Shown piece by piece: positions 1 through 8,231 of a DNA stretch of 64,000 nucleotides. Below the pieces are notes generated by a model, which saw nothing but the letters and a program-made list of their open reading frames with translations, was not told where the DNA came from and ran no database searches. The translations under genes were made by a program, and so were the position numbers. The DNA comes from Halomonas beimenensis (GTDB lineage Bacteria > Pseudomonadota > Gammaproteobacteria > Pseudomonadales > Halomonadaceae), in NCBI RefSeq assembly GCF_002549795.1, contig NZ_CP021435.1, forward strand, positions 1,612,001-1,676,000, read 5' to 3'. The stretch's first letter is position 1, and each line of letters begins with the position of its first letter.

Positions 1-46
1 CTACGTCCAGACCCGCAACATCGCCGTCCGCGTCAAGGGCGCGTGA
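1..46 (+). CDS. C-terminal end of an unidentified protein (partial)
   Basis: An open frame enters from the left edge and ends at TGA 44-46, giving only the last 14 residues (ending RVKGA). The stop lies 11 bases before the ATG of the rubredoxin-reductase fusion, and the ribosome binding site of that gene overlaps the end of this one, so the two are probably co-transcribed. The partner of a rubredoxin system is often an oxygenase or desaturase, but nothing in the visible residues identifies this protein. Confidence 0.5.
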   Translation, partial: YVQTRNIAVRVKGA

Positions 47-57
47 AGGAGGTCCCG

Positions 58-1482
58 ATGAAGAAGTGGCTCTGCATCATCTGCGGCCTGATCTACGACG
101 AGGCCGAGGGCTGGCCGAGCGACGGCATCGCCCCCGGCACCCGCTGGGAGGACGTGCCGGAGGACTGGCTCTGTCCCGACTGCGGCGTGGGCAAGGCGGA
201 TTTCGAGATGATCGAGATCACCGACGAGGCACCCGCTGCGGCGGCCCCCATGAGTCCGACGCCGCTGGCCGATGCGGTGGCCGCTCCGGCGGCGGCCACG
301 ACTGACTCTGTCGCCACCCACTCCCAGGGGCCGCTGGTCATTATCGGCAGCGGCCATGCGGGCTACGGCCTGGCCGAGGCGGTGCGTGCCCGGGACGCCG
401 AGCGGGAGATCCACGTGGTCACCGCCGACGACGGCGGCCTCTACGCCAAGCCGTCGCTGTCAAACGCCCTTGCCCTGGGCAAGGACGCGGAGGCGCTGCT
501 CGACGAGTCGGCCCTGGCCATCGAGAAGCGCCTGAACCTCCGGGTGCATGCCTTCTGCCCGGTGGAGCGCATCGACGCCGAGGCCAAGCGCCTGCACACC
601 CGCCTCGGCGAGCTGGACTATGGTCAGCTGGTGCTGGCCACCGGGGCCAGCCCGATCCGCATCCCGGTGGCGGGCGAGGCGGGTGCGCTGCTCTCGGTCA
701 ATGACCGCGGCGACTATCGCGAGATGCGCCGCCGGCTCGATGCCCTGGAGGGCCCCGGGCGGGTGGTGATCGTCGGCGACGGCCTGATCGGCTGCGAGTT
801 CGCCAACGACCTGGCCCAGGCCGGGCACCGGGTCGAGGTGGTGGGCCTGGCGGAGCGGCCGCTGCCGAGGCTGCTGCCCGAGGCGGGCAGCGAGGTCCTG
901 CGCGAGGCGCTCGCCCGGCTCGGCGTGTGCTGGCACCTGTCCCGCTCGGTGGCCAGCGTCGCCGTCCACGAGGAGGGGTACCGGCTGACCCTGACCGACG
1001 CCAGCGAGCTGGAGGCGGACCTGGTGATCAGCGCCGTGGGCCTGGTCCCCAACGTCGAGCTGGCCCGGGCGGCCGGTGTCGACTGCGGGCGCGGCATCCG
1101 GGTGGACGATCATCTGGCCACCTCATTGCCCGACGTCTATGCCCTGGGCGATGCCGTGGAGATCGATGGCCAGCTGTTGCCCTACCTGGCGCCGATCAAC
1201 GCCGGCGTCCGAGCCCTGGCGGCAACGCTGACGGGCACGCCGACGGCGGCCAGCTATCCGGTGATGCCGGTCATGGTGAAGACCCCGGCTGCGCCGGTCT
1301 GTGTGGTGGTGCCGCCGGCCGAGGCCCAGGTCAGCTGGCGCGTCACCGCCACCGCCGATGGCATCGAGGCCGGCGGCTATGACGCCATCGGCCGGCTGCG
1401 GGGCTTCGCCCTGGTGGGCGAGGCGGCCATGGCGCGGCGTAGCGACTGGGTGAAGGCCTGCGGGCAGGCCCAGGCCGCCTGA
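58..1482 (+). CDS. Rubredoxin-rubredoxin reductase fusion protein
   Basis: A 474-residue flavoprotein that should pass electrons from NAD(P)H through FAD to its own rubredoxin iron and on to an acceptor such as an oxygenase. Residues 1-55 are a rubredoxin with the two iron knuckles CIICGL and CPDCGV. After a Pro/Ala-rich linker (about 60-95) comes a pyridine nucleotide-disulfide oxidoreductase fold: FAD-binding [14 protein letters not shown]-binding [13 protein letters not shown] and the second FAD motif ALGDAVE. The ATG at 58 follows a strong AAGGAGGT site; an upstream in-frame GTG at 43 would include the Shine-Dalgarno itself and was not used. Rubredoxin and its reductase are usually separate proteins, so the fusion is notable. 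The acceptor is not visible in the window. Confidence 0.85.
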   Translation: MKKWLCIICGLIYDEAEGWPSDGIAPGTRWEDVPEDWLCPDCGVGKADFEMIEITDEAPAAAAPMSPTPLADAVAAPAAATTDSVATHSQGPLVIIGSGHAGYGLAEAVRARDAEREIHVVTADDGGLYAKPSLSNALALGKDAEALLDESALAIEKRLNLRVHAFCPVERIDAEAKRLHTRLGELDYGQLVLATGASPIRIPVAGEAGALLSVNDRGDYREMRRRLDALEGPGRVVIVGDGLIGCEFANDLAQAGHRVEVVGLAERPLPRLLPEAGSEVLREALARLGVCWHLSRSVASVAVHEEGYRLTLTDASELEADLVISAVGLVPNVELARAAGVDCGRGIRVDDHLATSLPDVYALGDAVEIDGQLLPYLAPINAGVRALAATLTGTPTAASYPVMPVMVKTPAAPVCVVVPPAEAQVSWRVTATADGIEAGGYDAIGRLRGFALVGEAAMARRSDWVKACGQAQAA

Positions 1483-1549
1483 GGCCCGACAACAACCGAC
1501 TGCGCTCGCCGAGTTTTCGTATCGAGCACTCCGTAGTGCATGACGACAC

Positions 1550-1569
1550 GCGGCGCCCGTGGGCGCCGC
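1550..1569 (+). terminator. Likely terminator after the rubredoxin reductase gene
   Basis: A perfect 9-bp stem, GCGGCGCCC with GGGCGCCGC, around a two-base GT spacer is followed by the pyrimidine-rich CTTCTTCC. It lies about 70 bases past the stop codon. A real U-tract is lacking, so termination may be weak. Confidence 0.5.
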
Positions 1570-1633
1570 CTTCTTCCGAACCGCCGGGCTCGCCCGGCGA
1601 TGACGTCGCGCCCCGGCGCGGCGGAGGTCCGAG

Positions 1634-2953
1634 ATGTCACACGCCATCCTTCCCCGTGACGACAATTGCAACGGCTGGTACCAGCTGCTCGACGCCCCGA
1701 CCCCGGCGCGTCGTCTCAACTCGAACGAGACCGCCGACTGGCTGGTGATCGGCGCCGGCTTCACCGGCCTGGCCGCGGCCCGTCGCGTCGCCGAGCTGCG
1801 CCCCTTTGATCGCGTGGTGCTGCTGGAGGCCCTGCGGGTCGGCCAGGGCGCCTCCGGGCGCAATACCGGCTTCGTCATCGACCTGCCCCACAAGCGCGAC
1901 CTCGAGGGCGACGATCTGGCGCGCAAGCAGAAGCTGCTCTCACTCAACCGTGCCGCGGTGGACGACCTGGAGACCCTGGTCCGGCGCCACGGGATCGAGT
2001 GCGGCTGGTCCCGGGCCGGCAAGTACCAGGGTGCGGTGGGCGAGCGGGGCCTGAAGTACCTCGACCACTACGAGACCCTGCTCCGCGACTTCGACTATCC
2101 CTACCGGCGCCTGGAGCGGGACGAGCTGGCGCCGATCCTCGGCACACGTCACTACGCGGCGGCCATCTACACCGCCGACACTGCCTTGATGCAGCCTGCC
2201 GCCCTGGTGCGCGGCCTCGGCGAGACCCTGCCGGACAATGCCGAGCTCTACGAGCATACCCCGGTGGTCGGCCTGACCCGCAGCGGGGGCCAGTGGTGCG
2301 CCACCACGCCGGAAGGCGAGGTGCGGGCGACCAACCTGCTGCTGGGCTCCAACATCTATTCCCAGGAGTTCGGCTTCCTGAAGCATCGCGTGCTGCCGGT
2401 GATGACCTTCGCCAGCATGACCCGCGAGCTGAGCGACGAGGAGATGGCGCTGTTCTCCGCAGCGCCCCATCACTTCGGCCTGACGCCCGCCGACCATGCC
2501 GGTACCACGGTGCGACTGACCCCCGAGCGGCGGCTGATCATCCGCAACCAGTACCGCTTCGTGCCGCGTTATCACGATGACCTGGCCGAGCGCACCCGGA
2601 TCCGCCGGGGGCACCGCGACTCCTTCGAGGCCCGCTACCCCACGCTGGCCCACGTGCCCTTCACCGCCACCTGGGGCGGCGCCTGCGGGCTGTCGCGCAA
2701 CTACACCGCCTTCTTCGGCAAGGTCGGCGACAACGCCTGGATGTCCGGCGTCCACCAGAGCGTCGGTGCGGCGCGGGGCACCATCTCCGGCAAGCTGCTG
2801 GCGGAGCTGGCCACCGGCGAGGATTCCAGTCAGCTGGCCGACATGCTCGCGGTCTCCGGCAAGCCGGCGATCAATCCGCCGGAGCCCTTCCTGAGCCTCG
2901 GCGTGAAGACGCGAATGAAGCACGCGGCGTGGGCGAGTCGCAGCGAACTCTAA
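1634..2953 (+). CDS. DAO-family FAD-dependent oxidoreductase
   Basis: A 439-residue soluble flavoenzyme of the glycine/D-amino-acid oxidase (DAO) superfamily. The dinucleotide-binding motif VIGAGFTGLAAARRV sits near residues 37-51, followed by a conserved GASGRNTGF segment typical of gamma-glutamylputrescine oxidase and related secondary-amine oxidases. It probably oxidises an amine or N-methylated amino acid, giving aldehyde or imine plus peroxide; the substrate cannot be read from sequence. The ATG at 1634 is preceded by GGAGG. The TAA stop is the first triplet of a repeat element that starts at 2951, but the protein end looks natural for the family, so the repeat does not seem to truncate it. 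Its neighbours (rubredoxin reductase, cupin) do not define a pathway. Confidence 0.8.
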   Translation: MSHAILPRDDNCNGWYQLLDAPTPARRLNSNETADWLVIGAGFTGLAAARRVAELRPFDRVVLLEALRVGQGASGRNTGFVIDLPHKRDLEGDDLARKQKLLSLNRAAVDDLETLVRRHGIECGWSRAGKYQGAVGERGLKYLDHYETLLRDFDYPYRRLERDELAPILGTRHYAAAIYTADTALMQPAALVRGLGETLPDNAELYEHTPVVGLTRSGGQWCATTPEGEVRATNLLLGSNIYSQEFGFLKHRVLPVMTFASMTRELSDEEMALFSAAPHHFGLTPADHAGTTVRLTPERRLIIRNQYRFVPRYHDDLAERTRIRRGHRDSFEARYPTLAHVPFTATWGGACGLSRNYTAFFGKVGDNAWMSGVHQSVGAARGTISGKLLAELATGEDSSQLADMLAVSGKPAINPPEPFLSLGVKTRMKHAAWASRSEL

Positions 2954-3108
2954 GGAAACGCTGATTTATTGCTGCGCTCGATATCCTGGCCGCCGGCGGT
3001 GCCGGTGCGCCGGCCCGGTCGTCTCCTCATGTAGCAGGCTACACTCCGGTTCCTCCGCTCCGGCGGCGGCCAGCCTCTCATCGCTCGCGACATAAATCAG
3101 CGCATCCT
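2951..3108 (+). repeat. Palindromic intergenic element, copy A
   Basis: An element of about 158 bp bounded by GGAAACGCTGATTTAT on the left and ATAAATCAGCGCATCC on the right, which are imperfect inverted repeats. Its core (3014-3049) contains the stem-loop TGTAGC-AG-GCTACA at 3030-3043. The same boundaries and a related core occur in inverted orientation at 39359-39519, and a shortened version occurs at 31564-31753. No transposase gene is inside. It resembles a MITE or a structured intergenic repeat. Confidence 0.75.
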
Positions 3109-3148
3109 TGTCGATGTTGCCATCTGACTTGGCGCCGGCCTTGGACCT

Positions 3149-3174
3149 GGCGGATGCGCTAACGCCTATCCGCC
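3149..3174 (+). repeat. REP-like hairpin upstream of the cupin gene
   Basis: GGCGGAT (3149-3155) pairs with ATCCGCC (3168-3174), enclosing an inner GCG/CGC stem and a CTAA loop. The design, an outer stem with a small internal mismatch, matches the REP hairpins at 40289-40430 and classical enterobacterial REP units. It ends 37 bases before the cupin start codon. Confidence 0.5.
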
Positions 3175-3211
3175 CGACGCCCCTTCTGAACCGATTCAAT
3201 CAAGGACCACC

Positions 3212-3574
3212 ATGAGCGATACCCCCATCCGCGCCATCAAGTTCGACCATCGCGAGACGCAGTTCCGCCATCGCGGCGGGCCGCCCGGCCACGCCGAGAT
3301 CGGCCGCACCGTGGACACCGCCCTGAGCGAGACCATGGGCGCCGGCTTCGCCCGCTGGGAAGGCGCGGAGGTGGCCTGGACGGTGCTCTACGACGAGGTG
3401 ATCTTCGTCATCGAGGGCGAGCTCGAGGTCACCGCCGCCGGCGAGACCCACCGCGTGACCCCCGGCCAGATGCTGTGGATCCCCGAGGGCACCGAGCTGG
3501 TCTACGGCGGCCAGGCGCTGTTCGGCTACGCCCTCTCCCCGGGCAACTGGAAGGCACTGCACGGAATGGAATGA
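3212..3574 (+). CDS. EutQ-like cupin-domain protein
   Basis: A 120-residue single-domain cupin. The stretch VIEGELEVTAAGETHRVTPG followed by PEGTEL is the usual cupin beta-barrel signature, and the overall pattern resembles the cupin half of ethanolamine-utilisation EutQ. Few of the canonical metal-binding histidines are present, so a binding or structural role is as likely as catalysis. No other eut genes are in the window. It converges on the aldehyde dehydrogenase gene, with a hairpin terminator in the 50-base gap. It lies directly downstream of a repeat element and a REP-like hairpin, so its promoter may lie within or just after those sequences. Confidence 0.7.
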   Translation: MSDTPIRAIKFDHRETQFRHRGGPPGHAEIGRTVDTALSETMGAGFARWEGAEVAWTVLYDEVIFVIEGELEVTAAGETHRVTPGQMLWIPEGTELVYGGQALFGYALSPGNWKALHGME

Positions 3575-3576
3575 CC

Positions 3577-3601
3577 ACGGGCCGCCTTCCGGGCGGCCCG
3601 T
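3577..3601. terminator. Bidirectional terminator between cupin and aldehyde dehydrogenase genes
   Basis: ACGGGCCGCC (3577-3586) pairs with the GGCGGCCCGT that ends at 3601 around a short TTCC-containing loop. It begins three bases past the cupin stop codon and sits in the gap between two convergent genes. The stem is strong, but no clear T-run is present on either side. Confidence 0.6.
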
Positions 3602-3624
3602 TGCGCAGGGGACGGCGTCGGGTC

Positions 3625-5064
3625 TCAGGCCGGATGGGTGACGTAGCGGGTCTCGAGGTAGGCGTCGAGGCCCGCGCGACCCAGCTCGCGGCCGATGCCG
3701 CTGCCCTTCATGCCCCCCGCGCCGAGCCCCGGCGGCGCGACCTGATGGGTGTTGCACCAGACGTTGCCGGCGGTGAGACGGCTCGCCAGGGCCGCGGCCC
3801 GCACCGGGTCCCCGGCGACCACGGTGGCGGCGAGCCCGAAGTCGCTGTCGTTGGCCAGCGCCACCGCCTCCTCGTCGTCCCGCACGGCCCGCGCACACAG
3901 CACCGGGCCGAAGATCTCCTCCCGCCACAGCCGGCTGTCGGTCGACACGTCACGGAACACTCGCGGAGCGACGAAATGGCCCTGCTCGGGCAGGGAGATG
4001 GCCGGCGTCATGCCCTGGAGCCCCTCGGCCTCGGCGAGGGCCAGGTAGCTTGCCACCCGGTCGCGCTGGGCGGCGTTGACCAGCGGCCCCAGGGTGGTGG
4101 CCGCCTGCAGTGGATCGCCGGGTACCAGCTCGCCGATGGCCGCGTCCAGCCGGTCGAGGAGGGCCTCGGCGACGGGCTCGTGGACCAGCAGTCGCGAGGT
4201 GGCGGAGCACATCTGGCCGGCGTTGTAGCAGAAGCCGGCCAGCACCAGCTCCGTCGCCAGGTCGAGGTCGGCATCCTCGGTGACGAGTATCGGCGACTTG
4301 CCGCCGAGCTCCAGGGAGACGTTGCGGGTGCCCCGGGCGGCGGCCGCCATCACCGCCTCGCCCACGGGGTTGCTGCCGGTGAAGGAGAGCTTGTCGATGC
4401 CGGGATGGGCGGTGAGCGGGGCCCCCACGCCCTGGCCGTCGCCGTGCACCAGGTTGAAGACGCCCGGCGGCAGCTCGATCGCCAGGGCGATCTCGGCCAG
4501 CGCCTGCTCGGGCAGCGGAGTGACCTCCGAGGGCTTGAACACCACCGTGCAGCCGGCGGCCAGGGCGGGGGCGAGCTTCCAGGCGCTGCTGACCAGCGGG
4601 AAGTTCCAGGGGGTGATCAGCCCGGCCACCCCGGCCGGGTCCTGGTAGCGCCGCGAGATCAGGCCGGCCTCGCCGGTCGCCACGGGCTCGCCCTGGCGCT
4701 CGTCCAGGGCCCGGGCCTCGCCGGCATAGTGCCGGTAGCAGGCGATGGCGTCATCCAGGTCCTGGGCGGCCTCGGCCCGCGGCTTGCCGTTGTTGCGGCA
4801 GGACAGGACCTCGAGCTCGTCGCGCCGTGCGCCCAGGGCGTCCGCGAAGGCGTCGAGGTAGGCCCCGCGCGCCGCGCCGCCCAGCGCCCGCCAGGCCGGC
4901 AGGGCGCGCCGGGCGGCGGCCACGGCGGCGTCCACGTCGGACGGGGCGCCGGCGGTGACCTCGGCGATCACGGTCTCCCGGCAGGGATCGGTGACCGCCA
5001 GGCGACGGTCGCCGCGGCTGGCCATCCACTGGTTGTCGATGAAGTGATGGATCAATGCTTGCAT
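3625..5064 (-). CDS. NAD(P)-dependent aldehyde dehydrogenase (candidate 4-guanidinobutyraldehyde or betaine-aldehyde type)
   Basis: A 479-residue ALDH-superfamily enzyme that oxidises an aldehyde to its acid. Visible landmarks are the NAD-binding TPWNFPL region, LELGGKSP with the general base Glu, and the catalytic cysteine in GQMCSATSRL (Cys286). The Cys context resembles betaine- and aminoaldehyde dehydrogenases. The start at 5064 was chosen because the longer open frame overlaps the upstream permease and has no family resemblance there; the retained start overlaps that permease by 13 bases. As the last gene of the AruI/AruH-like operon, it would fit as the oxidase of 4-guanidinobutyraldehyde made by the decarboxylase. 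The closing KauB-type role is inferred from context; a trimethylamino-aldehyde is an alternative. Confidence 0.8.
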   Translation of the reverse strand: MQALIHHFIDNQWMASRGDRRLAVTDPCRETVIAEVTAGAPSDVDAAVAAARRALPAWRALGGAARGAYLDAFADALGARRDELEVLSCRNNGKPRAEAAQDLDDAIACYRHYAGEARALDERQGEPVATGEAGLISRRYQDPAGVAGLITPWNFPLVSSAWKLAPALAAGCTVVFKPSEVTPLPEQALAEIALAIELPPGVFNLVHGDGQGVGAPLTAHPGIDKLSFTGSNPVGEAVMAAAARGTRNVSLELGGKSPILVTEDADLDLATELVLAGFCYNAGQMCSATSRLLVHEPVAEALLDRLDAAIGELVPGDPLQAATTLGPLVNAAQRDRVASYLALAEAEGLQGMTPAISLPEQGHFVAPRVFRDVSTDSRLWREEIFGPVLCARAVRDDEEAVALANDSDFGLAATVVAGDPVRAAALASRLTAGNVWCNTHQVAPPGLGAGGMKGSGIGRELGRAGLDAYLETRYVTHPA

Positions 5065-5804
5065 GGGGCGGTCTCGACTCGACGAAGGGGCAGCCAGCGG
5101 CGGCGGGTCGGCTGCATGCCCGGGAAATGGCGCTCCACCTGGCGCAGCACCAGGGTCAGCACCACCGTCAGGGCCAGGTAGAGGCCGGCGATCAGGGTCA
5201 GCGGCTCGTAGACCAGGAAGGTCTCGTCGCGGATGATGTTGGCGGCCTGCAGCAGGTCCATCATGGCGATGGTGGAGACCAGCGGCACCGACTTGAGCAG
5301 CAGGATCATCTCGCCGGTCAGGGTCGGCAGGCACAGCTGGATGGCCCTCGGCAGCCACAGCCGGGCGAAGACCTGGAAGGGGGTCAGGCCGAAGGCCCGG
5401 CCGGCCTCGCGCTCGCCGGGGGGCACGCTCACCAGGGCCCCGCGGATCACCTCGCCGGAGTAGGCGCCGACGCTGAGGATGAAGGTCAGGGCGCCGTAGA
5501 AGAAGGGATCGCGCAGCAACGGCCAGATCACGCTGTCCTGGATGCCGGGGATGTCCTCGAGCAGCCGGCCGACGCCGTAGTAGAAGAAGAACAGCTGCAC
5601 CAGCAGCGGCGTGCCGCGGATCACGGTGGTGAAGCCGCTCGCCAGCCAGGCCAGCGGGCGGGGCCCCTTGATGCGAGCCATGGCCACGGCCACGGCGAGC
5701 AGGAGCCCGCCGACGGCGGACACGACCAGCAGCCAGAGGGTGTTGATCAGGCCTTCGACCAGGTACTCCTGATAGAAGGGATCCTGAAGCCAGGAAAAGT
5801 CCAT
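5052..5804 (-). CDS. Polar amino-acid ABC transporter permease (HisM type)
   Basis: A 250-residue inner-membrane permease of the His/Glu/Gln/Arg/opine family. It has several hydrophobic segments, an early TLWLLVVSAVGGLLLAVAVA helix, and the ABC-coupling loop GALVSVPPGEREAGRAFG (EAA-type motif). It is separated by a single base from the second permease (5806-6519), so the two should form the heterodimeric membrane channel served by the ATPase at 7421 and the binding protein at 6604. Its 3' end overlaps the aldehyde dehydrogenase start, showing translational coupling. The substrate class is basic or polar amino acids and their analogues; arginine is favoured by the neighbouring transaminase and decarboxylase. 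Confidence 0.9.
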   Translation of the reverse strand: MDFSWLQDPFYQEYLVEGLINTLWLLVVSAVGGLLLAVAVAMARIKGPRPLAWLASGFTTVIRGTPLLVQLFFFYYGVGRLLEDIPGIQDSVIWPLLRDPFFYGALTFILSVGAYSGEVIRGALVSVPPGEREAGRAFGLTPFQVFARLWLPRAIQLCLPTLTGEMILLLKSVPLVSTIAMMDLLQAANIIRDETFLVYEPLTLIAGLYLALTVVLTLVLRQVERHFPGMQPTRRRWLPLRRVETAPCKH

Positions 5805-5805
5805 C

Positions 5806-6519
5806 TCAGGCCTCCTCGCGGATCGGCTGGCCGCGCCGCACCCGGCGCTCCAGGCGCGTGAACAGCGCCGTGGACGAGAGCGTCATGGCCAGGTAGATGA
5901 CCCCGGCGGCGGCGTAGAACAGGAAGTGGGCGCGGGTGCTGGCGGCGGCCTGCTGGATGGTGAAGAACAGCTCGCTGAAGCCGATCACGCTGATCAGGGC
6001 GGTATCCTTGATCAGGATCAGCCAGAGGTTCGACATGCCGGGCAGGGCATTGGGCAGCATGGCCGGGATGACGATGCGATGGAAGCGCGTCCAGGCGGAG
6101 AAGCCGAAGGCGTCGGCGGCCTCGAGCTGGCCCTTGGGGATGGCCAGGATGGCGCCGCGCAGCACCTCGGTCATGTAGGCACCCTGGACGAAGGCCAGCA
6201 CGCCCACGGCGGTGACGAAGCCGTTGATGGCGACCTGGCCGGGCAGCCCCAGGGCGTTGGTCAGGGCGGTCAGGGCCTGGGAGCCGGCGTAGTAGAGCAG
6301 GATGATCAGCAGCAGCTCGGGGACGGCGCGCACCGCGGTGGAGTAGACCGTGGCCAGGCCGCGCAGCGGCGCCCAGGGGCTGAGCCGCGCGCTGGCGCCG
6401 ACCAGCCCCAGCAGCAGGCCGATGGCGTAGGCCAGCACGGCGATCTCCAGGGTCGTCAGCGCCCCTTCGAGGATGGGGCCCGCCCAGTCGAGCAGGCCCT
6501 CTTGGGAAACCTTGTTCAT
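5806..6519 (-). CDS. Polar amino-acid ABC transporter permease (HisQ type)
   Basis: A 237-residue multi-spanning permease with the EAA-type coupling loop RGAILAIPKGQLEAADAFG and hydrophobic segments from about residue 20 onward. It is the first permease gene after the binding-protein gene and is separated from it by 84 bases that contain a strong hairpin (6553-6580). With the adjoining HisM-type permease it would form the channel for a periplasmic-binding-protein-dependent amino-acid importer. Length and motif layout are normal for the family. Confidence 0.9.
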   Translation of the reverse strand: MNKVSQEGLLDWAGPILEGALTTLEIAVLAYAIGLLLGLVGASARLSPWAPLRGLATVYSTAVRAVPELLLIILLYYAGSQALTALTNALGLPGQVAINGFVTAVGVLAFVQGAYMTEVLRGAILAIPKGQLEAADAFGFSAWTRFHRIVIPAMLPNALPGMSNLWLILIKDTALISVIGFSELFFTIQQAAASTRAHFLFYAAAGVIYLAMTLSSTALFTRLERRVRRGQPIREEA

Positions 6520-6552
6520 GAGTCGTCGTGTCCTTGATCAGACAGGGCGAGA

Positions 6553-6580
6553 CCGGCGGTCGGCCGAGGCCGACCGCCGG
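6553..6580 (-). promoter_or_regulatory. Intercistronic hairpin after the binding-protein gene
   Basis: CCGGCGGTCGGCC (6553-6565) and GGCCGACCGCCGG (6568-6580) form a perfect 13-bp stem with two unpaired bases. It sits between the solute-binding-protein gene and the first permease gene. In such operons hairpins at this place commonly protect or terminate part of the transcript, so the binding protein is made in excess over the channel. That function is inferred. Confidence 0.6.
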
Positions 6581-6603
6581 GCGAGCGTCGTCGAGGACCG
6601 GGC

Positions 6604-7371
6604 TCAGGTGCAGATGTCGGTACCGAAGTACTCCTCGGACAGGGCGGTGCAGGTGCCGTTCGCGCGGACCTCGGCGATGGCGTCGTTGAGGGCGGACTGC
6701 AGGGCGTCGTCGTCCTGGCGGATGCCGATGCCCACGCCTTCGCCGTAGGCCTCGTGACGCGGTGCCGTGGCCTTGATCTCGTAGCCCGCGGCCTCGTCGC
6801 GCTCGAGGAACTCGGTCATGGCGATCTCGTCGGCGAGGATCACGTCCAGGCGGCCGGCCAGCAGGTCGCGGTTGACCTGCTCGGCCTGGTCGTAGAGCCG
6901 GATGTCGCCGACGGTGTCGCGCAGGGCGCGCCGGGCGTAGGTGGCGTTGGTGGTGGCGGCCTGCACGCCGAGCACCTTGCCGCCCAGGTCGTCGGGGCCG
7001 CCCAGCGCCAGGTCGTCGGCGGCGACGAAGGCGCCCGGGGTGAAGTAGTAGGGGTCGCTGAAGTCGATGACCCGCTGGCGGGCCTCGGTGATCGACATGG
7101 AGTTCATGATCATGTCGATGCGCCCGGCGTTCAGCGAGGGGATGATGCCGCTCCATCCGGTGGGGGTGATCTCGCAGGAGCGCGCCATGGCCTCGCAGAT
7201 GGCCATGCCCAGCTCCACCTCGAAGCCGGTCCACTCGCCCTCGGAGGAGGTGTAGGTGAACGGCGGGTAGGGCTCGGCGGAGATGCCGATCTTGAGCGGC
7301 TCGGCGGCCTGGGCGGTGGCGGACAGGCCCAGGGCGGCGAGGGCGGTAGCGGCGATCAGGGGACGGTTCAT
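6604..7371 (-). CDS. Periplasmic polar amino-acid binding protein of an ABC transporter
   Basis: A 255-residue exported protein. Residues 1-22 are a signal peptide ending ATAQA, and the mature part starts with LKIGISAEPYPPFTYTSSEG, the opening of the family-3 solute-binding fold. GFEVELGMAICEAM and DMIMNSMSIT are further fold landmarks. Cysteines in CEAMARSCE and near the C-terminus (GTCTALS, DICT) could form disulfides, as in Arg/Lys/His-binding proteins. It should capture a basic amino acid or a close analogue in the periplasm and deliver it to the permease pair 5052-6519. The substrate is not directly readable; arginine is favoured by the operon. Confidence 0.9.
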   Translation of the reverse strand: MNRPLIAATALAALGLSATAQAAEPLKIGISAEPYPPFTYTSSEGEWTGFEVELGMAICEAMARSCEITPTGWSGIIPSLNAGRIDMIMNSMSITEARQRVIDFSDPYYFTPGAFVAADDLALGGPDDLGGKVLGVQAATTNATYARRALRDTVGDIRLYDQAEQVNRDLLAGRLDVILADEIAMTEFLERDEAAGYEIKATAPRHEAYGEGVGIGIRQDDDALQSALNDAIAEVRANGTCTALSEEYFGTDICT

Positions 7372-7420
7372 GCAGTTCTCCTTGCTGTTGTCGTGTCGTG
7401 CAGGAAAGGGGAGAGTCGGA

Positions 7421-8224
7421 TCAGGCCGCCGGCGCCACGAAGCGCCGGCAGCGCGGATCCCGGCTCTCCTCGAAGACCCGGCGCGGCGAGCCGGCCTCGC
7501 CGACGAAGCCGCGGTCGAGGAACACCACCTGGTCGGAGACCTCTCGGGCGAAGGCCATCTCGTGGGTGACCAGCACCATGGTGCGCCCCTCGGCGGCCAG
7601 GTCGCGGATCACGCCGAGCACCTCGCTGACCCGTTCCGGGTCGAGCGCCGAGGTGGGCTCGTCGAAGAGCAGCAGGCGCGGCTCCATGGCCAGCGCCCGG
7701 GCGATGGCCACCCGCTGCTGCTGGCCGCCGGAGAGGTAGGCCGGGTAGCCGTCGCGCTTGTCGGCCATGCCGACCCGCTCCAGGTAGTGCTCGGCGCGCT
7801 CGATGGCCCGGCGCCGGGACAGCCCCTGGACGCGCATCGGCGCCTCGGTGACGTTGCCCAGCACCGTGAAGTGGGGCCAGAGGTTGAACTGCTGGAACAC
7901 CATGCTGACCTTGGCGCGCAGCCGCTGCAGCTGGCGCCGGTCCAGGCCGACGATGCCGCCCTGGGGATTGCGGTCGAAACGGATCGTCTCGTCCGCAATC
8001 GCCAGGTCGCCCTGGTCGGGGCGTTCCAGCAGGTTCAGGCAGCGCAGCAGGGTGCTCTTGCCGGACCCGCTGGCGCCGATGATGGAGGTGACGCTGCCCT
8101 CGGGGACCTCGAGGGAGACGTCGCGCAGCACCTCGAGGTCGCCGTAGCGCTTGACGAGGTGACGAACCTCCACCGCCAGGGCGGCGGAGGCATCGGGGGA
8201 GGGGGCTTGGGTCGATGATGTCAT
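7421..8224 (-). CDS. Polar amino-acid ABC transporter ATPase (HisP type)
   Basis: A 267-residue cytoplasmic ATPase. Walker A is GASGSGKST, the signature is LSGGQQQRVAIARALA, and Walker B is LLLFDEPTSALD followed by the H-loop VLVTHEM. The first 15 or so residues are Ser/Ala/Pro-rich and variable. It energises the importer formed by 5052-6519 with 6604. The gene starts seven bases after the transaminase stop, so transport and catabolism are transcribed together. No unusual residues were noted. Confidence 0.93.
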   Translation of the reverse strand: MTSSTQAPSPDASAALAVEVRHLVKRYGDLEVLRDVSLEVPEGSVTSIIGASGSGKSTLLRCLNLLERPDQGDLAIADETIRFDRNPQGGIVGLDRRQLQRLRAKVSMVFQQFNLWPHFTVLGNVTEAPMRVQGLSRRRAIERAEHYLERVGMADKRDGYPAYLSGGQQQRVAIARALAMEPRLLLFDEPTSALDPERVSEVLGVIRDLAAEGRTMVLVTHEMAFAREVSDQVVFLDRGFVGEAGSPRRVFEESRDPRCRRFVAPAA

Positions 8225-8231
8225 GGACGAC

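Noticed and set aside
3475-5181. 568-codon open frame on the plus strand opposite the aldehyde dehydrogenase
   Set aside because: It is antisense to a clear ALDH gene, and its translation is Gly/Ala/Arg/His-rich without motifs. High GC content leaves such frames open by chance.
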